A stretch of DNA of 61,342 nt from Halalkalibacter okhensis. Lineage in GTDB: Bacteria > Bacillota > Bacilli > Bacillales > Bacillaceae_D. A program made the position numbers and the translations under genes. The notes under the pieces were generated by a model. The model was not told the DNA's origin. It was given only the letters and a program-made list of their open reading frames with translations, and searched no databases. Where the stretch lies: assembly GCF_000787375.1 (NCBI RefSeq), contig NZ_JRJU01000025.1:1-61342 (forward strand), read 5' to 3'. Each line of letters begins with the position of its first letter. Position 1 is the first letter of the stretch. Shown here in pieces: positions 34,527 to 44,193 of the stretch.

Positions 34527-37500
34527 TTACACATTTGATTCGCTTGATTCAAAATTCAAGTTGAGCTTTTCACTCGTTTGATCGTCTTCATCATCAAGCT
34601 CTCTCATCTCAATTTCCTCTTCGTTGCTAGAAAGCATCTTCACATCCATACCTAGCGATTGAAGCTCTTTAATCAATACCTTGAATGATTCTGGAACGCC
34701 CGGTTCAGGAACATTCTCGCCTTTAACAATCGCTTCGTATGTCTTCACACGTCCAACAACATCATCGGATTTAACAGTTAAAATTTCTTGCAAAGTATAA
34801 GCCGCTCCATAAGCTTCAAGAGCCCAAACTTCCATCTCTCCAAAGCGCTGTCCACCAAACTGCGCTTTACCACCTAGTGGTTGCTGTGTAACTAGAGAGT
34901 ATGGTCCAGTAGAACGTGCATGTAGCTTATCATCAACCATGTGAGCAAGTTTGATCATATACATGATTCCAACTGATACACGGTTATCAAACGGTTCACC
35001 CGTACGACCATCATATAAAATCGTTTTACCATCACGTGCCATGCCTGCTTCTTCAATCGTGCCCCAAACATCTTCCTCGTTCGCACCATCAAATACAGGA
35101 GAAGCAACATGAATACCTAATTTACGTGCAGCCATACCTAGGTGGAGCTCAAGCACCTGTCCGATATTCATACGAGATGGAACCCCTAATGGGTTTAACA
35201 TAATATCAATCGGCGTACCATCCGGTAAATAAGGCATATCCTCTTCCGGAAGAATACGGGAGATAACCCCTTTGTTCCCGTGACGACCAGCCATTTTATC
35301 TCCTTCGTGAATTTTACGTTTTTGAACGATATAAACACGAACAAGTTGATTTACCCCAGGAGGTAATTCATCTCCGTCTTCACGGTTAAAGATCTTCACA
35401 TCAAGGACAATTCCGTCTCCGCCATGTGGCGCACGTAGAGATGTGTCACGCACTTCACGAGCTTTCTCACCAAAGATCGCATGTAAAAGACGTTCTTCAG
35501 CCGTTAATTCTGTTACCCCTTTAGGTGTAACTTTTCCAACTAAAATATCGCCATCTTTTACTTCCGCACCTACACGAATAATTCCGCGCTCATCTAAATT
35601 CTTAAGTGCGTCTTCCCCAACATTCGGGATATCACGTGTAATCTCTTCAGGTCCAAGCTTCGTATCACGAGCTTCTGATTCATACTCTTCAATATGAACA
35701 GACGTATAAACATCATCTTTAACAAGGCGCTCACTTAAAATGATCGCATCCTCATAGTTATATCCATCCCACGTCATGAAACCAACCATAACATTACGTC
35801 CAAGTGCCATTTCACCTAGCTCCATTGAAGGACCATCAGCTAGAATTTCACGTCTTTCAACAACGTTTCCTTCAGCGACAATCGGGCGTTGATTATAACT
35901 TGTTCCTTGGTTAGAGCGGATAAACTTTTGAAGCTTATACTTATCTAAATCACCTTTAACCTCTTTGCCGTCAATTTCTTCGAGTCTACGAACCCAGATT
36001 TCCTTCGCAGTTACTCGCTCAACAATTCCTCTTGCCTTAGCAACAATCGCCGCACCTGAATCTCTAGCAGATACGTGCTCCATACCAGTCCCAACAATTG
36101 GTGACTCCGGAACAAGTAACGGTACTGCTTGACGTTGCATGTTCGCTCCCATAAGGGCACGGTTTGAGTCATCGTTTTCTAAGAACGGAATACAAGATGT
36201 CGCAGCAGAAACGACTTGTTTTGGTGATACATCCATATAATCTAGGCGCTCACGTGGTACGACTGTGTTTTCCCCACGGAAACGAGCGATGATATTATCA
36301 TCAATAAATGAGCCATCCTCATCAAGGCGAGCGTTCGCTTGGGCAACAACATAGTTGTCCTCTTCATCAGCAGTTAAGTAATCAATTTGTGTAGTTACTT
36401 TCCCTGTCTCAGGATCCACTCTACGATAAGGAGTCTCCATAAATCCAAACTCATTCACTTTTGCAAAAGATGAAAGTGAGTTAATTAAACCAATGTTCGG
36501 TCCCTCAGGAGTTTCAATCGGACACATACGACCATAGTGAGAGTAGTGAACGTCACGAACTTCAAATTCAGCACGTTCACGAGTCAAACCACCCGGTCCT
36601 AATGCAGATAGACGACGCTTGTGCGTTAATTCTGCTAGCGGATTCGTCTGATCCATGAACTGTGATAACTGCGAGCTACCAAAGAACTCTTTAATAGAGG
36701 CAATGACCGGACGAATGTTGATTAATGCCTGTGGTGTAATCATATTCGGGTCTTGGATCGACATCCGCTCACGAACGACACGCTCCATACGAGATAGACC
36801 AATACGGAACTGATTTTGAAGAAGTTCGCCGACTGAACGAAGACGACGGTTTCCTAGATGGTCAATGTCATCTGTGTCTCCAACGCCATGTAATAGATTA
36901 AAGAAATAGTTAATAGACGCAATGATATCTGAAGGTGTAATGTGCTTCACATCACGCTCTACCATTCCATTTCCAATAACACGAATCGTCTTTTCTCCAT
37001 CTTGATCATCAGGAGCGTAAATTTTAATTGATTGTAAATCAATATCATCGTCCTCAACAACCCCGCCAGAAGCATGCACACGACGGAACCCTACGTTGTT
37101 TTCAAGATAAGGTAGAATACGGTCTAGTGTACGACGATCTAGTAAAGTTCCTTCTTCAGCAATCACTTCACCCGTTTCAGGATCTACTAATGTTTCTGCC
37201 AAACGTTGGTTAAACAAACGATTTTTAATATGAAGCTTCTTATTAATCTTATAACGTCCAACATTCGCTAAGTCATAACGCTTCGGATCAAAGAAGCGTG
37301 AATCTAATAGACTTTTCGCATTTTCTACTGTAGGAGGTTCACCCGGACGTAGGCGCTCATAAATTTCTAGTAACGCTTTATCCGTTCCATCAGTATTGTC
37401 TTTTTCTAACGAATTGCGAAGATATTCATCTTCACCTAATAAATCAATGATCTCTTGATCAGATCCAAAACCTAAAGCACGCAAAAGAACCGTCACTGGT

Positions 37501-38069
37501 ATTTTTCTTGTGCGGTCGATACGAACGTAAACGATATCTTTGGCATCTGTTTCAAGTTCTAACCATGCACCACGGTTAGGAATAACAGTAGCTGTAAAAC
37601 CTTTCTTACCGTTTTTATCCGTTTTTTGACTGTAGTATACACTTGGCGAACGAACAAGCTGAGATACAATGACACGCTCTGCCCCATTAATAACAAACGT
37701 ACCTGTCTCAGTCATCAATGGGAAGTCACCCATAAATACTTCTTGTTCCTTTACTTCTCCAGTTTCCTTATTAATTAAACGAACCTTCACACGTAAAGGT
37801 GCCGCAAACGTCACATCGCGCTCTTTCGATTCGTCTACTGGATATTTTGGTTCTCCAAGACTATAGTCAATAAATTCTAGAACCAAGTTTCCTGTGAAGT
37901 CTTGAATAGGAGAAATATCTTGGAACATCTCTCTAAGGCCCTCATCAAGAAACCACTGATAGGATGCTGTTTGAATCTCAATTAAATTCGGCAGCTCCAA
38001 TACTTCGTTAATCCTTGCATAGCTTCTTCGCTGGCGGTGGCGTCCATACTGAACTAGTTGACCTGTCAA
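34527..38069 (-). CDS. rpoB: RNA polymerase beta subunit
   Basis: Encodes 1180 residues. The rifampicin-region sequence [32 protein letters not shown] is wild type. The C-terminus has the usual acidic tail ([16 protein letters not shown]). Start chosen: TTG at 38067-38069 (TTG ACA GGT CAA), spaced 6-7 nt from GAGGGGTG. The GTG three codons upstream sits within that site. Confidence 0.99.
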   Translation of the reverse strand: MTGQLVQYGRHRQRRSYARINEVLELPNLIEIQTASYQWFLDEGLREMFQDISPIQDFTGNLVLEFIDYSLGEPKYPVDESKERDVTFAAPLRVKVRLINKETGEVKEQEVFMGDFPLMTETGTFVINGAERVIVSQLVRSPSVYYSQKTDKNGKKGFTATVIPNRGAWLELETDAKDIVYVRIDRTRKIPVTVLLRALGFGSDQEIIDLLGEDEYLRNSLEKDNTDGTDKALLEIYERLRPGEPPTVENAKSLLDSRFFDPKRYDLANVGRYKINKKLHIKNRLFNQRLAETLVDPETGEVIAEEGTLLDRRTLDRILPYLENNVGFRRVHASGGVVEDDDIDLQSIKIYAPDDQDGEKTIRVIGNGMVERDVKHITPSDIIASINYFFNLLHGVGDTDDIDHLGNRRLRSVGELLQNQFRIGLSRMERVVRERMSIQDPNMITPQALINIRPVIASIKEFFGSSQLSQFMDQTNPLAELTHKRRLSALGPGGLTRERAEFEVRDVHYSHYGRMCPIETPEGPNIGLINSLSSFAKVNEFGFMETPYRRVDPETGKVTTQIDYLTADEEDNYVVAQANARLDEDGSFIDDNIIARFRGENTVVPRERLDYMDVSPKQVVSAATSCIPFLENDDSNRALMGANMQRQAVPLLVPESPIVGTGMEHVSARDSGAAIVAKARGIVERVTAKEIWVRRLEEIDGKEVKGDLDKYKLQKFIRSNQGTSYNQRPIVAEGNVVERREILADGPSMELGEMALGRNVMVGFMTWDGYNYEDAIILSERLVKDDVYTSVHIEEYESEARDTKLGPEEITRDIPNVGEDALKNLDERGIIRVGAEVKDGDILVGKVTPKGVTELTAEERLLHAIFGEKAREVRDTSLRAPHGGDGIVLDVKIFNREDGDELPPGVNQLVRVYIVQKRKIHEGDKMAGRHGNKGVISRILPEEDMPYLPDGTPIDIMLNPLGVPSRMNIGQVLELHLGMAARKLGIHVASPVFDGANEEDVWGTIEEAGMARDGKTILYDGRTGEPFDNRVSVGIMYMIKLAHMVDDKLHARSTGPYSLVTQQPLGGKAQFGGQRFGEMEVWALEAYGAAYTLQEILTVKSDDVVGRVKTYEAIVKGENVPEPGVPESFKVLIKELQSLGMDVKMLSSNEEEIEMRELDDEDDQTSEKLNLNFESSESNV

Positions 38070-38078
38070 CTGATTCAC

Positions 38079-38398
38079 CCCTCAAATCTCGCGTTATAGT
38101 ATCTAAAAATGCAACCTACCTACTTCAACATGAAGTGCCGAACATAGAAGGTTAAACATTTTTATAGATTAAGCAGAACTCGCACACTAATTATGTACGG
38201 ACGTTAAAAGAAAGTTCGATTGCTTTCTTCTAACAGGAAATAGATCGATATCTATCCCTAAAAATTCAACGATTATACAAGTATAACCACTATTACTCAT
38301 CGTTATTCATATATTTCCTCTTGACTTTCGCAGAAAAAACGATCTAAAAACAGGTAGTTATACGCATTAAATAACAATACCACAAAAGACAAGCTGGG
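38079..38398 (-). other. 320-bp leader/intergenic region before rpoB
   Basis: AT-rich and without a credible gene. It holds an AT-rich hairpin at 38208-38229 (aagaaag / ctttctt). A TTGTCT with a 17-bp spacer near the rsmC stop has no good -10. I see no convincing promoter here, although one for rpoB could be present. Confidence 0.6.
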
Positions 38399-39001
38399 TC
38401 AAACCTTTTTTGCTTTTATAATGTAATACCCTTTTTTCTTGACGATTATCTCTACTTCTCCAAATAAGGATTGCAGTTTCTCCATCGCCGATGGAGCCCC
38501 TTGCTTCTTTTGAATAACAATCCACAACTCTCCTTCTTCTTTTAAGTGATCAAAGGATTGTTCAAAAATCGTATGAACGACATTTTTCCCTGCACGAATA
38601 GGTGGATTGGTTAAAATAACAGCAAAGTCCGTCTTAGTCACTTGATCAAGACAATTACTTTTGTACACATTTATATTGTCAATAGAGTTTCTTTCAGCAT
38701 TACGCTTCGATAACTGTAACGCCCTTTCATTCACATCTACCATATGCAAAACTCTACTTTTTTCACTCGCAGCCAAGGATAACCCTATCGGTCCATAGCC
38801 ACAACCAACATCTAATAGATCCCCTTTCAAGTCAGGAAATACAAACGATTCAATTAATAGTTTGCTTCCGAAATCAACCTCACTTTTCGAAAAAACACCG
38901 CGATCAGAGTAGAACTTCAACGTTTGACCTCTTAAACTAAACGTCCAATCCCGCACCTCACTATCGACGGTCGGCTTTTCCGAATAGTAATGACTAGACA
39001 T
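38399..39001 (-). CDS. ybxB: RsmC-like 16S rRNA methyltransferase (YbxB)
   Basis: Encodes 200 residues, a single class I SAM-dependent methyltransferase domain. SAM site DVGCGYGPIGLSLA (about 60-73) and catalytic NPPIRAGK (about 131-138) match guanine-N2 methyltransferases of the RsmC family. In Bacillus this gene (YbxB) lies between rplL and rpoB. The exact rRNA target is inferred from the family. Confidence 0.9.
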   Translation of the reverse strand: MSSHYYSEKPTVDSEVRDWTFSLRGQTLKFYSDRGVFSKSEVDFGSKLLIESFVFPDLKGDLLDVGCGYGPIGLSLAASEKSRVLHMVDVNERALQLSKRNAERNSIDNINVYKSNCLDQVTKTDFAVILTNPPIRAGKNVVHTIFEQSFDHLKEEGELWIVIQKKQGAPSAMEKLQSLFGEVEIIVKKKGYYIIKAKKV

Positions 39002-39055
39002 ATAATCACCCCTTCTATAACCTCATTAATTCAGTATAACCAAATAAAATCCGAA

Positions 39056-39085
39056 ACAAAAAGGACTCGCAAAAAGCGAGTCCTC
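39056..39085 (-). terminator. Terminator after rplL
   Basis: Inverted repeat aggactcgc / gcgagtcct followed on the minus strand by TTTTTGTTT. It lies 14 bp past the rplL stop and may act as a partial attenuator between rplJL and the rsmC-rpoBC genes. Confidence 0.9.
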
Positions 39086-39098
39086 TCTATTAGGTTTA

Positions 39099-39461
39099 TT
39101 ACTTAACTTCAACAGATGCGCCAGCTTCTTCAAGCTTAGCTTTGAATTCTTCAGCTTCGTCTTTAGAAACACCTTCTTTGATTGGAGCAGGAGCGCCATC
39201 AACAAGTGCTTTCGCTTCTTTAAGACCAAGGCCTGTGATTTCACGAACAACTTTGATAACGTTGATTTTTGAACCACCAGCAGATGCAAGAACTACATCA
39301 AACTCAGTTTGCTCAGCAGCACCAGCGTCTCCACCAGCAGCAGCTACAGCTACAGGAGCAGCAGCAGTTACGCCAAACTCTTCTTCAATTGCCTTAACTA
39401 GGTCGTTAAGTTCTAAAACTGTCATTTCTTTAATCGCTTCAATGATTTGATCTTTACTCAT
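39099..39461 (-). CDS. rplL: Ribosomal protein L7/L12
   Basis: Encodes 120 residues. The multi-copy stalk protein that recruits GTPase factors. An N-terminal dimerisation domain (to about 30), an Ala/Val/Gly hinge ([12 protein letters not shown]) and the C-terminal domain ([27 protein letters not shown]) are clear. 136 bp after rplJ. Confidence 0.98.
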   Translation of the reverse strand: MSKDQIIEAIKEMTVLELNDLVKAIEEEFGVTAAAPVAVAAAGGDAGAAEQTEFDVVLASAGGSKINVIKVVREITGLGLKEAKALVDGAPAPIKEGVSKDEAEEFKAKLEEAGASVEVK

Positions 39462-39597
39462 TTTGTAAATCCTCCCTGTTATCGTTTTGATAATTTATTG
39501 GTTAACGCATTTTTGTACATACTCATTGTATATTCGCATACAAATCAGATGTAAGTATTCATACCTTAACTACATCGCAGTAGCTTGAGGTAAGAGT

Positions 39598-40095
39598 TTA
39601 AGCGCCTTGTTCTTCTTTTTGCTCTGCAACAGCTTTTGTAGCCAAAGCAAATTGACGAACTGGAGCTTGAAGTACGTTTGCAAGCATTGAAAGTAGTCCA
39701 TCGCGTGATGGAAGTTCAGCTAGAGCTTTCACTTCAGCAACTGAAGCTACTTGTCCTTCGATGACACCAGCTTTAATTTCAAGTGCTTCGTTCTTTTTAG
39801 CAAATTCGTTAATGACCTTTGCAGGAGCAATAACATCATCTGTACTAAACGCAATTGCCGTAGGACCAACTAGTTGCTCATCTAGAGCAGTTAATTCAGC
39901 CTCAGCAGTTGCACGACGAGCTAATGTGTTTTTATACACCTTGAACTCAACACCAGCTTCACGAAGTTGCTTACGAAGTTCTGTTACTTCAGAAACAGTT
40001 AATCCGCGGTAGTCAACAACTACTGTTGATTTACTCTCACGTAGTTTCGCAGCAATATCTGCAACAACTTGCTTTTTTTGTTCTAATACGCTCAT
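39598..40095 (-). CDS. rplJ: Ribosomal protein L10
   Basis: Encodes 165 residues. Base of the L12 stalk; in Firmicutes the L10-L12 complex binds its own leader to control rplJL. N-terminal [23 protein letters not shown] and [11 protein letters not shown] are typical. Preceded by an L10 leader and strong promoter. Confidence 0.98.
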   Translation of the reverse strand: MSVLEQKKQVVADIAAKLRESKSTVVVDYRGLTVSEVTELRKQLREAGVEFKVYKNTLARRATAEAELTALDEQLVGPTAIAFSTDDVIAPAKVINEFAKKNEALEIKAGVIEGQVASVAEVKALAELPSRDGLLSMLANVLQAPVRQFALATKAVAEQKEEQGA

Positions 40096-40139
40096 CCTTA
40101 CACCTCCTATGGTTTTTCACCATACCGCTTAAGAAGCAT

Positions 40140-40292
40140 ATATAAAGCCCCCATGTAGACATGAGGGCATACAAACACAGTAAAGAGTTCCTGTATCTAT
40201 TGCTTACCTCGGTAGGAAATTAAGTGCTAAACACCCCTACGGTCTACGGTATGACATTCATTTTTATGCGCCTTGCGTAAGACACTCTTAAG
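40140..40292 (-). promoter_or_regulatory. L10 leader RNA with attenuator hairpin
   Basis: The leader transcript contains ACCGTAGACCGTAGGGGTGT and a pairing TTTCCTACCGAGGTAAG segment, characteristic of the Firmicute L10(L12) leader with its kink-turn-like core. It ends in a GC-rich hairpin GCCCTCATGT / ACATGGGGGC followed by TTTATATAT (40141-40168), an attenuator. Control by L10-L12 is inferred from the family. Confidence 0.8.
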
Positions 40293-40321
40293 AGTATACA
40301 CACACAAAGCAGGTAAGTCAA
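40293..40321 (-). promoter_or_regulatory. Sigma-A promoter of rplJ-rplL
   Basis: -35 TTGACT (40316-40321), 17-bp spacer, -10 TATACT (40293-40298) on the minus strand. It lies just after rplA and would start the L10 leader transcript. Confidence 0.88.
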
Positions 40322-40324
40322 TCA

Positions 40325-41020
40325 TTATCTTGCAAAAGCAGATGCATTTACACGAACTCCAGGTCCCATTGTAGATGCAATTGCTACGTTTTTCATGTAC
40401 GTACCTTTTGCAGCTGCAGGTTTCACCTTTACAAGAGTTTCAATGATTGTCTTGAAGTTTTCAATAAGCTTTTCAGTTTCAAAAGAAACTTTTCCAATTG
40501 GCACATGAATGTTACCAGCTTTATCAACGCGGTATTCAACTTTACCAGCTTTGATTTCAGCTACAGCTTTTGTAACATCAAATGTTACTGTACCAGTTTT
40601 AGGGTTTGGCATTAAGCCTTTTGGTCCAAGGACACGACCTAATTTACCAACTTGAGCCATCATGTCTGGTGTAGCAACGATTACATCAAATTCGAACCAA
40701 CCTTGGTTGATTTTGTTGATGAAATCCTCATCCCCTACATAATCTGCTCCAGCAGCTTCTGCTTCTTTTGCTTTTTCGCCTTTTGCGAAAACAAGAACGC
40801 GTTGTGTTTTACCAGTTCCGTTTGGAAGTACAACAGCACCACGGATTTGTTGGTCTGCTTTCTTAGGGTCAACACCAAGACGTACAGCTACTTCAACTGT
40901 TTCATCGAACTTCGCTGTAGCAGTTTTCTTTACTAACTCAATTGCTTCTTCTACTTGATACGCCGTTTCACGATCAACAAGTTTAAGAGCGTCTGTATAT
41001 TTTTTACTTTTCTTAGCCAT
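40325..41020 (-). CDS. rplA: Ribosomal protein L1
   Basis: Encodes 231 residues. L1 forms the mobile stalk that guides E-site tRNA out and is a translational repressor of its own operon in many bacteria. Landmarks: [25 protein letters not shown] and [16 protein letters not shown]. An L1 rRNA-like site lies 20 bp upstream of the ATG. Confidence 0.98.
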   Translation of the reverse strand: MAKKSKKYTDALKLVDRETAYQVEEAIELVKKTATAKFDETVEVAVRLGVDPKKADQQIRGAVVLPNGTGKTQRVLVFAKGEKAKEAEAAGADYVGDEDFINKINQGWFEFDVIVATPDMMAQVGKLGRVLGPKGLMPNPKTGTVTFDVTKAVAEIKAGKVEYRVDKAGNIHVPIGKVSFETEKLIENFKTIIETLVKVKPAAAKGTYMKNVAIASTMGPGVRVNASAFAR

Positions 41021-41040
41021 GCTATATTTCCTCCTCGAAT

Positions 41041-41066
41041 GTGGTTTTAGCGGTAATACCTCCCAC
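41041..41066 (-). promoter_or_regulatory. Candidate L1-binding operator before rplA
   Basis: On the transcript GTGGGAGG...AAAACCAC closes a short internal GGT / ACC hairpin. The pair GTGGGAG and A-rich AACCAC mimics the base of the L1 stalk of 23S rRNA, the same element that L1 uses as its mRNA operator in other bacteria. 20 bp upstream of rplA, so repression of L1 translation is inferred. Confidence 0.65.
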
Positions 41067-41073
41067 TATTAAA

Positions 41074-41122
41074 GGTTGCGAACCTAGTAACTAGGCAAAG
41101 AGGGTCATACCTCATCGCAACC
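41074..41122 (-). ncRNA. Three-way-junction RNA between rplK and rplA
   Basis: The transcript can form a 7-bp closing stem GGTTGCG / CGCAACC (41074-41080 and 41116-41122) enclosing two hairpins, GAGG / CCTC (41100-41113) and CCTAG / CTAGG (41083-41095). It directly precedes the candidate L1 site. I do not recognise a named family. Support is the folding of a single sequence. Confidence 0.5.
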
Positions 41123-41139
41123 TCCGTAAAACTTACCAA

Positions 41140-41565
41140 TTAGTCTTCGATCGTAATACCCATGCTGCGAGCTGTACCTTCAACCATACGCATAGCCGCT
41201 TCAACATCAGCTGCGTTAAGATCTGGCATTTTCGTCTCAGCAATCTCGCGTACTTTATCACGCTTTACTGTAGCAACCTTCTTAATATGAGGCTCTCCAG
41301 AACCTGACTCAATCCCAGCAGCTTTCTTTAAAAGAACAGCAGCAGGCGGAGTTTTCGTGATGAATGTAAACGAACGATCTTCAAATACTGTAATTTCAAC
41401 CGGAATAATAAGACCCGCTTGATCAGAAGTACGAGCGTTGAATTCTTTACAGAATCCCATGATATTTACACCTGCTTGACCTAATGCAGGACCAACTGGT
41501 GGCGCTGGATTAGCTTTCCCAGCAGGAATTTGTAACTTAACCATTTTAATTACCTTTTTAGCCAC
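41140..41565 (-). CDS. rplK: Ribosomal protein L11
   Basis: Encodes 141 residues. L11 with its 23S site forms the GTPase-associated centre and is needed for RelA-type stringent sensing. Landmarks: [29 protein letters not shown] and the C-terminal [15 protein letters not shown]. Start chosen: GTG at 41563-41565 (GTG GCT AAA AAG), 6 nt after AAGGAGGTG; the frame is open further upstream but without homology. Confidence 0.98.
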   Translation of the reverse strand: MAKKVIKMVKLQIPAGKANPAPPVGPALGQAGVNIMGFCKEFNARTSDQAGLIIPVEITVFEDRSFTFITKTPPAAVLLKKAAGIESGSGEPHIKKVATVKRDKVREIAETKMPDLNAADVEAAMRMVEGTARSMGITIED

Positions 41566-41592
41566 GTGACACACCTCCTTAAAGTCCGTGAT

Positions 41593-41627
41593 GTGGTTAT
41601 CCGGGTGAAGAATTTCCACCCTCCCAC
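41593..41627 (-). promoter_or_regulatory. Candidate L1-binding operator before rplK
   Basis: On the transcript GTGGGAGGGTG...CACCCGGATAACCAC: outer GTGG / CCAC, with an inner GGGTG / CACCC hairpin. The GTGGGAGG and AACCAC sides are the same as at the site before rplA (41041-41066). It lies 28 bp before the rplK GTG. This is the classical place for L1 control of the rplK-rplA operon. Confidence 0.7.
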
Positions 41628-41629
41628 TC

Positions 41630-41658
41630 AAAAAACGGATGCAATGCATCTGCACCCG
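41630..41658 (-). terminator. Terminator between nusG and rplK
   Basis: Stem CGGGTGCA / TGCATCCG (one G-U pair) followed by TTTTTTG on the minus strand. It sits between nusG and the L1 site, so secE-nusG and rplK-rplA are partly separate units. Confidence 0.8.
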
Positions 41659-41735
41659 ATGGCTCATTTACTGAAACCATTGTCAACCATGAAGATTCTA
41701 TCACTTTCAACAAAAGATAGCAAGTTTTTTTCGAA

Positions 41736-42269
41736 TTAAATCTTTTCCACCTGATTAAAGTCCAGTTCCACAGGCGTTTCACGACCAAACATGTTTACAT
41801 GGACCTTCACCTTTTGCTTGTCCACTTGAATCTCCTCAATTGAACCAACAAAATTAGCAAATGGACCCTCTTTCACTTTAACTGACTCTTTTAATTCAAA
41901 GTCAATATCCGCTTTCGGTTGCTCTACACCCATTTGCTTCAAAATAGATTCTACTTCTTCTTGTAAAAGTGGTGTTGGTTTAGATCCCGCTCCCGCTGAA
42001 CCTACAAAGCCTGTTACTCCTGGGGTGTTCCTCACAACATACCATGAATCATCTGTCATCACCATTTCAACAATGACATACCCAGGGAAAACTTTTTTTG
42101 TTACCGTTTTACTTTTACCATTTTTCACTTCAGTTTCTTCTTCAACTGGTACAAGAACGCGAAAGATTTTATCTGTCATATCCATTGATTCAACGCGTTT
42201 TTCTAGATTAGTCTTTACTTTGTTTTCGTACCCTGAATACGTATGAAGTACATACCAATTTTTTTCCAT
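41736..42269 (-). CDS. nusG: NusG, transcription elongation factor
   Basis: Encodes 177 residues. N-terminal NGN domain (WYVLHTYSGYENKVKTNLEKR) and C-terminal KOW domain (VKEGPFANFVGSIEEIQVDKQKVKV). In Bacillus NusG drives sequence-specific pausing. Follows secE after a 103-bp gap that contains a hairpin GTCAAA / TTTGAC. Confidence 0.98.
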   Translation of the reverse strand: MEKNWYVLHTYSGYENKVKTNLEKRVESMDMTDKIFRVLVPVEEETEVKNGKSKTVTKKVFPGYVIVEMVMTDDSWYVVRNTPGVTGFVGSAGAGSKPTPLLQEEVESILKQMGVEQPKADIDFELKESVKVKEGPFANFVGSIEEIQVDKQKVKVHVNMFGRETPVELDFNQVEKI

Positions 42270-42372
42270 TTTAAATAGGACGGTTTTGTCCTTCCCTCCT
42301 CTTCATTAGCGAGGCTGTCAAACTTTCTTTGACCGGCCTTTTAGAAGCTGTTCTAACGATTATACCTATACA

Positions 42373-42567
42373 TTACCCGAGTAGGATTCGAACAAGCTCA
42401 GAAATCCCGTAATCGACCACAAAGAAGAAAACAGAAATAAAAGCCACCGTTCCTAAAACAACCCATGTATAACGTGTTAATTCTTTACGAGTAGGCCATG
42501 ATACGCGCTTCATCTCTTGCACAACATCCCGGAAAAACTTCCCGACACTTCTTTCTCCACCAGCCAC
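42373..42567 (-). CDS. secE: SecE, protein translocase subunit
   Basis: Encodes 64 residues with one C-terminal membrane helix (about 35-55) after FFRDVVQEMKRVSWPTRKELTRYT, which clamps SecY. Start chosen: GTG at 42565-42567, 8 nt after GGAGG; upstream in-frame ATGs (42588) would overlap the ribosome-binding site. Confidence 0.95.
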   Translation of the reverse strand: MAGGERSVGKFFRDVVQEMKRVSWPTRKELTRYTWVVLGTVAFISVFFFVVDYGISELVRILLG

Positions 42568-42659
42568 CAAAGACACCTCCAGCATCAATCAATATAGACA
42601 AATATACGTTCATCTATTCGAAATATTTATATGTGTATAGTCAATTTAAAGATTTCGAT

Positions 42660-42809
42660 TCACTTTGTTTCACGATGAAGGGTGTGTTCTTGGCAACTTT
42701 TACAGAACTTCTTCATTTCAATGCGATTGCCATGTGATTGTTTATTCTTTTCTGTCACATAGTTTCTAGAATGACAAACCTCACAGGCTAGTACAACTTT
42801 AGCTCGCAC
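42660..42809 (-). CDS. rpmG: Ribosomal protein L33, zinc type
   Basis: Encodes 49 residues. Zinc ribbon CEVC...CKSC (C+ type) is intact. Start is GTG (GTG CGA GCT), 6 nt after GGAGGTG. In Bacillus the copy beside secE is rpmGB. Upstream open reading is non-homologous. Confidence 0.97.
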   Translation of the reverse strand: MRAKVVLACEVCHSRNYVTEKNKQSHGNRIEMKKFCKSCQEHTLHRETK

Positions 42810-42946
42810 AACGCACCTCCAACGCTCAAAGTACATACTATCTAAATCTATCACACCGATGTACCTGTGTCAATTATTAGAACAATCTGTAAGTTGAACG
42901 TTGCAAAGAGGGCACCGACACAACTTCTTCGCTACCCTTACTTATC

Positions 42947-43603
42947 CTATGAAATTGAAACCCCTTTGAGCTCAACGTATCGCTCGAGTTTTCTTTTCAC
43001 TCTTTGCAATGCATTGTCAATCGATTTAACATGTCTATTTAAATCAACTGAAATCTCTTGATAAGATCTGCCATCTAAGTAGAGCATTAATACTTGTCTC
43101 TCCAAATCACTTAGAAGTTCTCCCATCTTTAATTCTATGTCTTCAAACTCTTCTTGATTAATGAGTAACTCTTCCGGATCCGTTACTCTTGTCCCACAAA
43201 TCACGTCTAACAAAGTCCGGTCTGATTCTTCGTCATATAAAGGCTTGTCCAATGAAACATAAGAGTTTAATGGTATGTGCTTTTGTCTTGTTGCTGTCTT
43301 AATAGCTGTAATAATTTGTCTTGTAATACAAAGTTCAGCAAAAGCCTTGAAGGAGGACAGTTTATCCCCGTTAAAATCACGGACTGCTTTATAAAGTCCG
43401 ATCATCCCTTCTTGCACAATATCTTCATGATCAGCACCAATCAAAAAATAAGATCTTGCCTTTGCGCGAACAAAGTTCTTATATTTGTTGATTAGAAATT
43501 CTAGTGCACCACTATCTCCATTTCTTACAAAAACAACTAGTTCATCATCTTCTACAGCGTCATAGTTTGGCTTTAGTTTGGTTTCTTGAAGGTCCATGCT
43601 CAC
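42947..43603 (-). CDS. sigH: Sigma-H, early-sporulation sigma factor
   Basis: Encodes 218 residues. Sigma-70-type factor for stationary phase and sporulation onset. Region 2 contains NFVRAKARSYFLIGADHEDIVQEGMIGLYKAVRDF and FKAFAELCITRQIITAIKTATRQKHIPLNSY; region 4 contains YLDGRSYQEISVDLNRHVKSIDNALQR. Start is GTG (43601-43603), 6 nt after GGAGGG. The gene has its own promoter. Confidence 0.97.
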   Translation of the reverse strand: MSMDLQETKLKPNYDAVEDDELVVFVRNGDSGALEFLINKYKNFVRAKARSYFLIGADHEDIVQEGMIGLYKAVRDFNGDKLSSFKAFAELCITRQIITAIKTATRQKHIPLNSYVSLDKPLYDEESDRTLLDVICGTRVTDPEELLINQEEFEDIELKMGELLSDLERQVLMLYLDGRSYQEISVDLNRHVKSIDNALQRVKRKLERYVELKGVSIS

Positions 43604-43645
43604 GACAATCCCTCCGACCTTGACTGTTGTCTAAATTATAGACCC

Positions 43646-43675
43646 ATTATATAGCACAGTTTTCCAGCGGGTCAA
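43646..43675 (-). promoter_or_regulatory. Promoter of sigH
   Basis: -35 TTGACC (43670-43675), 18-bp spacer and perfect -10 TATAAT (43646-43651) on the minus strand. This looks like sigma-A. In B. subtilis sigH is repressed by AbrB; no AbrB site can be read directly. Confidence 0.85.
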
Positions 43676-43682
43676 CCACGTA

Positions 43683-44192
43683 TCAACGCTGTCGACGCCA
43701 TTTTTCAAAAATTTCAGCAACTTCTTTGCTAAGAGGGATTTTTGTCGAATTTTTCTTTTTTTGCGTATTTTGGACTTCTTTGTCGATTCCTTTTTCCGTC
43801 GTTTCAATTTCCATTAACAATTCCCTAGCAGACTTCCGCAAAGCTCCACTCCCAAAAATCATCGATTGCTCTGCCATATCAGATGTAGCAACATGGATCG
43901 TTGTATCGATACGCTTCAAGTCAAGAACAAGCTTTTCAATTCGTTCGTCGGCCGTCTCATTTTTGCGGGTATATAATACATCAATCCGGTGATTTTTATA
44001 GCTTTTGCCAATCCCTTGAACCATGTGTGCATCAAAGATCACCTTGACTTGATATCCAGTGTATGCTTGATACTCTGCCATCATTTCAACAAGGCGATCT
44101 CGCGCTAAACCAAGGTCTTTGTCTTTTAGCTCTCGAAGCTCAGGCCAGGCCCCAATCATGTTATAGCCATCGACGAGCAAAATGTCCCTCAT
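43683..44192 (-). CDS. rae1: Rae1 (YacP), ribosome-dependent mRNA endoribonuclease
   Basis: Encodes 169 residues. NYN (PIN-like) domain: ILLVDGYNMIGAWPEL (acidic catalytic Asp), VIFDAHMV and NETADERIEKLVLDL. Rae1 cuts certain mRNAs in the ribosomal A site. Start chosen: ATG at 44190-44192 (MRDILLVDGYN), aligned with homologues; a GTG at 44201 overlaps rlmB by 8 bp and is the alternative. Confidence 0.9.
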   Translation of the reverse strand: MRDILLVDGYNMIGAWPELRELKDKDLGLARDRLVEMMAEYQAYTGYQVKVIFDAHMVQGIGKSYKNHRIDVLYTRKNETADERIEKLVLDLKRIDTTIHVATSDMAEQSMIFGSGALRKSARELLMEIETTEKGIDKEVQNTQKKKNSTKIPLSKEVAEIFEKWRRQR

Positions 44193-44193
44193 T

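Noticed and set aside
38340-38398. TTGTCT as the rpoB promoter
   Set aside because: The -10 at 17 bp is only TAATGC; kept as an open question rather than a feature.
41684-41715. TTGACA before rplK as a promoter
   Set aside because: No acceptable -10 at 16-18 bp, and a terminator follows.
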